From NCBI RefSeq assembly GCF_021044425.1, contig NZ_JAJNEC010000003.1, positions 310,001-374,000 of the forward strand: a stretch of DNA of 64,000 nucleotides. The letters run 5' to 3'. The position numbers and the translations under genes are program-made. This stretch comes from Niabella pedocola (lineage in GTDB: Bacteria; Bacteroidota; Bacteroidia; Chitinophagales; Chitinophagaceae). The stretch's first letter is position 1, and every line of letters starts with the position of its first letter. Below are positions 59,603-64,000 of the stretch, one piece after another. The notes beneath the pieces are model-generated. The model worked only from the letters and a program-made list of their open reading frames with translations, searched no databases and had not been told where the DNA came from.

Positions 59603-59858
59603 GCCTAAAAAGTTTCACCCGCAAGATATTCCGTTTCTTTCTAATGCAATGATTATTTTTATGTCAATACCGGTATACCACCACAGCGGTGCCGAAAGAC
59701 AGAATACGATCATGGATTTTTTTGATATCCAAATAACCGGAACAAGCCCGGGATGACATTTTCAAAGCGACAGGTTATTCTTTTAGTCCTGCTGTCCCGA
59801 TCAATCGGTATCGTTCCGGCATCTGTCCCGTTTAGATCCTGAACAGGAACGGTTCCGG

Positions 59859-60626
59859 CTATCCATGATGGTGCGCGTGGTGCTGCTGTGGCAGGTTTGA
59901 ATGGGGTGCTTCTTTTACATCCAGCGTGAAATCTGCCGTGTATACCGTGCCGTTGATGTTAAACTGGATCCACATCCGGTAAAGACCTGCCTTTTGAAAT
60001 TGCGTATGTGCCACTACCGGAACATCCGTACCCGCCTGGGGATGAATGTGCAGAAAGTCTTTATCATCCTGGTGAATGAGGATCAGGTGTGCCACGGCGC
60101 CAAGATAAGGTAACAGCTCGGTCGCTCTCAACAGTTTCCCTTCACGCCCGATCCGGAAGGGAAGCTCGGCGGCAGCTCCCGTATGCAAGGGCGCTGTAAG
60201 ATCAATTTCAATATCAAGGTTGGCGGTAGTTGCGGTTAATTTTTCGCCGGTTGCTGTGGCTGCATGAGGGCCGTTGCCCGCAACGGTTAATGGAATCCGG
60301 TCCGCCACGGCCGTTGCTCCCTCTGGCTGGTAGTCTGCATACAACAGGTAGTTGCCGCTGCGGGGAAAGGTAATTGTGATCCTGTAACTGCCGTCTGCCT
60401 GTAATTCCGGGTGCAGGTGCCGGAACCAGGTAAGGGATGCATCCAGTACGATCAGGTGAAATGCGGCCTCGTGGTGTTGCACCAATGGCACCGGTTTTCC
60501 GGATGCTGTATGCCGGATGGGCTTAAATGAAAGCGGTGTTTCCTTCCCCGGGATAATGGATTCCGGCGCTGTTAAAAGATGCATTTGTACATCGGATCCG
60601 GGAACAGGGTGTACGTGATGATTCAT
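59859..60626 (-). CDS. His-rich hypothetical protein of the copper locus
   Basis: 255 residues, two beta-sandwich-like halves. 'VPLVQHHEAAFHLIVLDASLTWFRHLHPELQADGSYRITITFPRSGNYLLYADYQPEG' and 'PYLGAVAHLILIHQDDKDFLHIHPQAGTDVPVVAHTQFQKAGLYRMWIQFNINGTVYTADFTLDVK' look like a duplicated copper-related fold in which pairs of His (FRHLHPE and LHIHPQ) align. Both ends are His-rich (MNHHVHPV; HHAHHHG). No signal peptide. Position after the HMA protein and CopA suggests Cu or Ag handling; the specific role is inferred. Confidence 0.75.
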   Translation of the reverse strand: MNHHVHPVPGSDVQMHLLTAPESIIPGKETPLSFKPIRHTASGKPVPLVQHHEAAFHLIVLDASLTWFRHLHPELQADGSYRITITFPRSGNYLLYADYQPEGATAVADRIPLTVAGNGPHAATATGEKLTATTANLDIEIDLTAPLHTGAAAELPFRIGREGKLLRATELLPYLGAVAHLILIHQDDKDFLHIHPQAGTDVPVVAHTQFQKAGLYRMWIQFNINGTVYTADFTLDVKEAPHSNLPQQHHAHHHG

Positions 60627-60677
60627 ATACTTATTTTTTATGCCGGTTTAGAAAAGACATTTACAGCGCATTCTGAA

Positions 60678-60744
60678 AACCATTAAGAAGTTAAGGATCA
60701 TTAAGGTCATACAAAACTTAACGACGCTTCATATCTTAATGGTT
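60678..60744. repeat. inverted repeat with 11-bp arms and internal ttaag motifs
   Basis: AACCATTAAGA (60678-60688) and TCTTAATGGTT (60734-60744) are perfect inverted arms enclosing further 'ttaagg', 'attaagg' and 'cttaac' strings. It lies between the HMA protein gene and the His-rich protein gene. There is no T run, so it is not an intrinsic terminator; it could be a mobile palindromic element or an mRNA-processing hairpin. Confidence 0.55.
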
Positions 60745-60769
60745 CCTGAACGGCTGTTTTAAAGGGCTA

Positions 60770-61204
60770 TTAAACAGCCTCGATCTTAAATCCTGCGTTT
60801 TTTACGGTATTGATGATTTCTTCAGAAGTGGCACCGGCAGTTTTTACAGTAAGGATCTTATCCTTGTTCAGCGTATCAACATGCCATTCGGCAATGCCGC
60901 TGTTGCCATCCAGTGCCGGTCTTACGGTTGCCACACAGCCACCGCAGTTGATATTCGTTTTAAAACTCAGGGCGGTGCCTGCCTGCGGTTCATCTTCCGG
61001 TGCAATACCGGCCACTGTATAACCGGCCTTTTCAATGGCTGCGGTAACCGCAGATTGCTGCTGCGGGTCGTTCAGGACTATTGTGGCTTGGCCTGCCTGA
61101 ATTTCATTTACCTGAATACCTTCCACATTACCGAGTGCCTGTTGAACGCGTGCCTGGCAATGGGTACTTTGCATATCGGGAATAGCGATTTGAATTGTTT
61201 TCAT
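60770..61204 (-). CDS. two-domain heavy-metal-associated (HMA) protein
   Basis: 144 residues, two ferredoxin-like HMA domains in tandem. The first (about 1-66) has 'IPDMQSTHCQARVQQALGNVEGIQV', so the metal motif is Ser13-Thr-His15-Cys16 and not CxxC. The second (about 78-144) has a regular motif Cys87-Gly-Gly-Cys90 in 'NINCGGCVATVRPALDG'. Probably a cytoplasmic copper chaperone that feeds CopA, whose own first HMA domain carries the same Ser-x-His-Cys variant. 91 bases after copA on the same strand. Confidence 0.9.
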   Translation of the reverse strand: MKTIQIAIPDMQSTHCQARVQQALGNVEGIQVNEIQAGQATIVLNDPQQQSAVTAAIEKAGYTVAGIAPEDEPQAGTALSFKTNINCGGCVATVRPALDGNSGIAEWHVDTLNKDKILTVKTAGATSEEIINTVKNAGFKIEAV

Positions 61205-61295
61205 AATTATTATTTTTCTTTTATAAGTTCAGACACAAATTTCGTTTCTGCCGGCCGGTGAACCATTACATCATTCCGGATAATTCTTACATGTT

Positions 61296-63710
61296 TTACC
61301 GTTTCCATTTCAAACGTAGGCTATTGGTAACTACACTTACGCTGCTGAGTGCCATTGCGGCTCCGGCAATCATGGGGTTGAGCAGGAACCCGTTCACCGG
61401 ATACAATATGCCCGCCGCTACCGGAATGCCAATCACATTGTAAATAAAGGCCCAAAACAGGTTCTGCCGGATAGTGGCTACCGTTTGGCGGGACAACTGA
61501 ATGGCTTCCGGGATCTTGTTCAGATCCGATGAAATAATCGTCATCTTAGCCACATCCATTGCGATATCACTGCCTTTACCCATTGCGATGCTTACATCGG
61601 CCTGTGCCAGTGCTGTGCTGTCGTTGATGCCATCGCCTACCATCGCTACGGTGTTACCCTGCGCCTGCAGTTGTTTTACAAAGGCGGCTTTCTGTTCGGG
61701 CAACACCTCTGCCTTGTAGGCATTGATACCGGTTTGCCGGGCAATAGCTGCTGCAGTGGCTTCATTATCTCCTGTTAGCATGTATACCTCGATGCCAGCC
61801 TGCTTTAACGTTTGTATGGCCTGTTGGGATGTGTGCTTGATCTGGTCGGCGATGGCAAATACACCCAATGCCTGTTGTTCGTCGGCAAACCAGATCACGG
61901 TTTTGGAGGCGAGGCTCCATGCTGCGGCCTTTTCTAAAAACGACGCATCGATCCGGATCCCTTTTTCATCTAACAGCCTGCGGTTGCCGGCATAGTATAT
62001 CATTGTTCCGGCGCGGGCACTGGCACCGCGGCCGGTTAAGCTTTCAAAGTCTGTAATAGCCGTGGGGGATAAGTCTCCGAAATGTTTTACCACGGCTTCT
62101 GCAAGCGGATGCTCCGATTGTTTTTCAATGCTGAAGAAAAGCTGTTTTAAACGGGCGTCTTCAGTTGCCCAGTAACTATCGGTAACCACCGGCTTCCCTT
62201 CGGTAATGGTGCCGGTTTTGTCCAGCACGATCGCCGTTATTTTTTTAGCCAGCTCCAGGCTTACAGCGTCCTTGATGAGGATGCCTTTTTCTGCACCCTT
62301 GCCAATGCCAACCATAATGGCGGTAGGTGTGGCCAGGCCCAGGGCACAGGGACAGGCAATTACCAGAACCGTGGCAAAGGCGATCAGGCCCTGTGTAAAT
62401 CCATTATCGCCTCCCAGCAGGATCCAGCTGGCAAAAGCCAGGATGGCGATACCGATAACAACGGGTACAAAGATGCCTGCAATTTTATCCACGAGCTTCT
62501 GTACCGGAGCCTTGCTGCCCTGTGCTTCCTGTACCATACGGATGATCTGCGCCAGCATGGTTTCGGATCCTACTTTATCAGCCCGGAACCGGAAACTGCC
62601 TTTCTGATTAATGGTACCTGCAAATACGGCGTCGTTTTCATTTTTTAATACCGGCACCGGCTCCCCACTCAGCATGCTTTCATCAATATAGGAACTACCC
62701 CCCGTAACCAAACCGTCTACGGCTATTTTTTCACCGGGCTTTACCAGGATGATGTCTCCTTTTTGTACCGCTTCAATGGGCTGTACAACTTGCTGGCCAT
62801 CGGCCCGGATAATGGTAACGGTTTGGGGCTGTAGTCCCATTAACTTTTTAATAGCCGAAGATGTATTCCCTTTTGCTTTTTCTTCCAGCAGCTTTCCAAG
62901 AAGAATAAAAGTGATGATCACCGCCGCCGCTTCAAAGTACACGTGCCCATGCAGTCCGCGGCTATGCCAGAACCCCGGGAACAGCGTATTGAACACACTG
63001 AACAGGTATGCCGTTCCGGAACCAAGCGCCACCAATGTATCCATATTGGCCGAACGGTGGCGGGCCTGTTTCCAGGCGTTGATAAAGAAATCTTTTCCAA
63101 AGTAAAGTACCACGGGTGTGGAAAGTACCCACATGATCTCATTGGCATAGGGCATGTCCATAAAGAACATACCGATAATCACCAACGGAACCGTGATCAG
63201 GGCTGCCCACAGCGTTTTCTTTTTGAGCGCTCCGAATTTTTTCTGATGGATGGCTTCCAGCGTTTCGGCTTCTTTTTCCGCGCTTTCGATCAACAGGTCG
63301 TACCCGATGGATTGGATCGCCTTTTGCATGCCGGCGGTATCAATGATATTGGGCAGGTATTCTACCGCCACGGAAGTAGTGGCAAAATTTACCGACGCGG
63401 ATACGACCCCCGGCTGGTTTTTCAGCATGCTTTCCACGCTGATGGCACAGGATGCACAGGTCATGTCCAGTACCGGGATGTTCTTTTTTACGGTGGGTAC
63501 ATCATAACCCAGGTCGCGGATCGCTGATACTGCTTTTGATACCACTTCAATTTCGTCGGTAGTAATCACCGCCCGGCGATTGTTCAGCTCCACTTTATGC
63601 GTAGCAATGCCGGCCACTTTGTCCAGTCCCTTCTCTACAATAAGGGCACAATGTTCACTTTCTACACCTTCCAGCGGGATGGCTATTGCGTTTAACGGAT
63701 CGGTTGTCAT
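61296..63710 (-). CDS. copA: copper-translocating P-type ATPase
   Basis: P1B-type ATPase of 804 residues that exports Cu(I)/Ag(I). The first N-terminal HMA domain has 'EGVESEHCALIVEKGLDKVAGI' with Ser18-Glu-His20-Cys21; the second has a regular Cys85-Ala-Ser-Cys88 in 'DMTCASCAISV'. Eight membrane helices follow, with actuator 'MLSGEPVPV', membrane metal site C453-P-C455 in 'VIACPCALGLATPTAIM', phosphorylation site Asp497 in 'DKTGT', 'SEHPLAEAVV' and 'MVGDGINDSTALAQADVSIAMG'. Cys-Pro-Cys marks Cu/Ag specificity class. First gene of the copper run copA, HMA protein, His-rich protein. Confidence 0.97.
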   Translation of the reverse strand: MTTDPLNAIAIPLEGVESEHCALIVEKGLDKVAGIATHKVELNNRRAVITTDEIEVVSKAVSAIRDLGYDVPTVKKNIPVLDMTCASCAISVESMLKNQPGVVSASVNFATTSVAVEYLPNIIDTAGMQKAIQSIGYDLLIESAEKEAETLEAIHQKKFGALKKKTLWAALITVPLVIIGMFFMDMPYANEIMWVLSTPVVLYFGKDFFINAWKQARHRSANMDTLVALGSGTAYLFSVFNTLFPGFWHSRGLHGHVYFEAAAVIITFILLGKLLEEKAKGNTSSAIKKLMGLQPQTVTIIRADGQQVVQPIEAVQKGDIILVKPGEKIAVDGLVTGGSSYIDESMLSGEPVPVLKNENDAVFAGTINQKGSFRFRADKVGSETMLAQIIRMVQEAQGSKAPVQKLVDKIAGIFVPVVIGIAILAFASWILLGGDNGFTQGLIAFATVLVIACPCALGLATPTAIMVGIGKGAEKGILIKDAVSLELAKKITAIVLDKTGTITEGKPVVTDSYWATEDARLKQLFFSIEKQSEHPLAEAVVKHFGDLSPTAITDFESLTGRGASARAGTMIYYAGNRRLLDEKGIRIDASFLEKAAAWSLASKTVIWFADEQQALGVFAIADQIKHTSQQAIQTLKQAGIEVYMLTGDNEATAAAIARQTGINAYKAEVLPEQKAAFVKQLQAQGNTVAMVGDGINDSTALAQADVSIAMGKGSDIAMDVAKMTIISSDLNKIPEAIQLSRQTVATIRQNLFWAFIYNVIGIPVAAGILYPVNGFLLNPMIAGAAMALSSVSVVTNSLRLKWKR

Positions 63711-63986
63711 AATAATCGTTTTGTGATTCCCTGCAAAGTTCGTTCAGGCAACTGGCAGCACTGTTACACAATTATGGATTTGGTTTATATAATTGCAAGG
63801 TCTGTTGGTTACAGAGGCGTAAGGTTCAACGCGGTAGCAATGACCGGCGGTTTCGGCGTCTTTGTTTCCGTAAGCAGCGATATATTTACAGAAATGAAAA
63901 GGAACTGGATGCTGTGACCGTCCACTTAACCTGGATTAACCGGAGAATAAACGAAATAATGTAGCTTGCTGTCTAAATAAAAAGGT

Positions 63987-64000
63987 ATGAAATACAGATT
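63987..64000 (+). other. possible start of a gene running off the right edge
   Basis: ATGAAATACAGATT at the very end could start a plus-strand gene (Met-Lys-Tyr-Arg). The 290 bases before it hold no convincing ORF. Only four codons are visible, so this is a guess. Confidence 0.2.

Noticed and set aside
63723..63917. 64-residue plus-strand ORF upstream of copA
   Set aside because: Overlaps the likely copA upstream region, shows no domain or signal peptide, and has unconvincing codon structure.

Overview
The window looks like chromosome of a Bacteroidota bacterium, most likely family Chitinophagaceae (genus not resolvable by eye). The grounds are TAnnTTTG-type minus-7 promoter elements, near absence of Shine-Dalgarno sequences, many lipoprotein signal peptides, a SusC/TonB-type outer-membrane receptor, and Bacteroidota marker families (DUF3276, DUF2851, DUF6660, an archaeal-type UbiA prenyltransferase next to Maf). 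About 50 protein genes and one tRNA are supported. I see no phage, transposase, CRISPR array or rRNA.

Layout. 1-1442: start of an RND heavy-metal efflux pump and a small Cys/His-rich secreted protein. 1.5-7 kb: patatin lipase, an ATP-grasp-like orphan, an ABC exporter and a PUR-domain (DUF3276) protein. 7.3-13.1 kb: an exported TldD/TldE-like protease pair, then etfBA. 13.2-16.9 kb: TPR protein, tilS, mltG and a YihY/BrkB membrane protein. 17.3-25.7 kb: Tat-exported phospholipase C, a methyltransferase, SufE, serC, a Crp-type regulator with an adjacent SDR protein, and a NarL-type response regulator. 25.9-36.9 kb: topA, a hydrolase, a Rossmann/DUF2520 protein, the kdsC-ubiA-maf-DUF2851 operon, a secreted basic Tyr-rich protein, a four-copy tandem repeat, and nudix/pyrE. 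36.9-44.7 kb: LEA lipoprotein, a wecB plus two glycosyltransferase operon, an outer-membrane receptor and a DUF445-like protein. 44.8-47.2 kb: tRNA-His and a Prc-type tail-specific protease.

47.3-56.5 kb is the most coherent accessory block. Two divergent four-gene operons hold three sugar isomerase/epimerase-type TIM barrels (two with export signals), two MFS transporters, a lipoprotein cytochrome c, a DUF1080 (3-keto-disaccharide hydrolase family) lipoprotein and a GH35 beta-galactosidase. They share an 11-bp promoter element in mirror orientation. This reads as an envelope pathway that hydrolyses and possibly oxidises a galactoside, with imported products isomerised inside.

56.6-63.7 kb: HEAT-like protein, BI-1/YccA, a CPA2 antiporter and a copper module (His-rich protein, two-domain HMA chaperone, CopA). 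In both the chaperone and CopA the first HMA domain carries S-x-H-C in place of C-x-x-C.

Intergenic space is rich in dispersed, decayed repeats of two kinds: GC-rich strings around 'gcgcaag/gcggtt' and AT-rich 'gagatttgag' strings.
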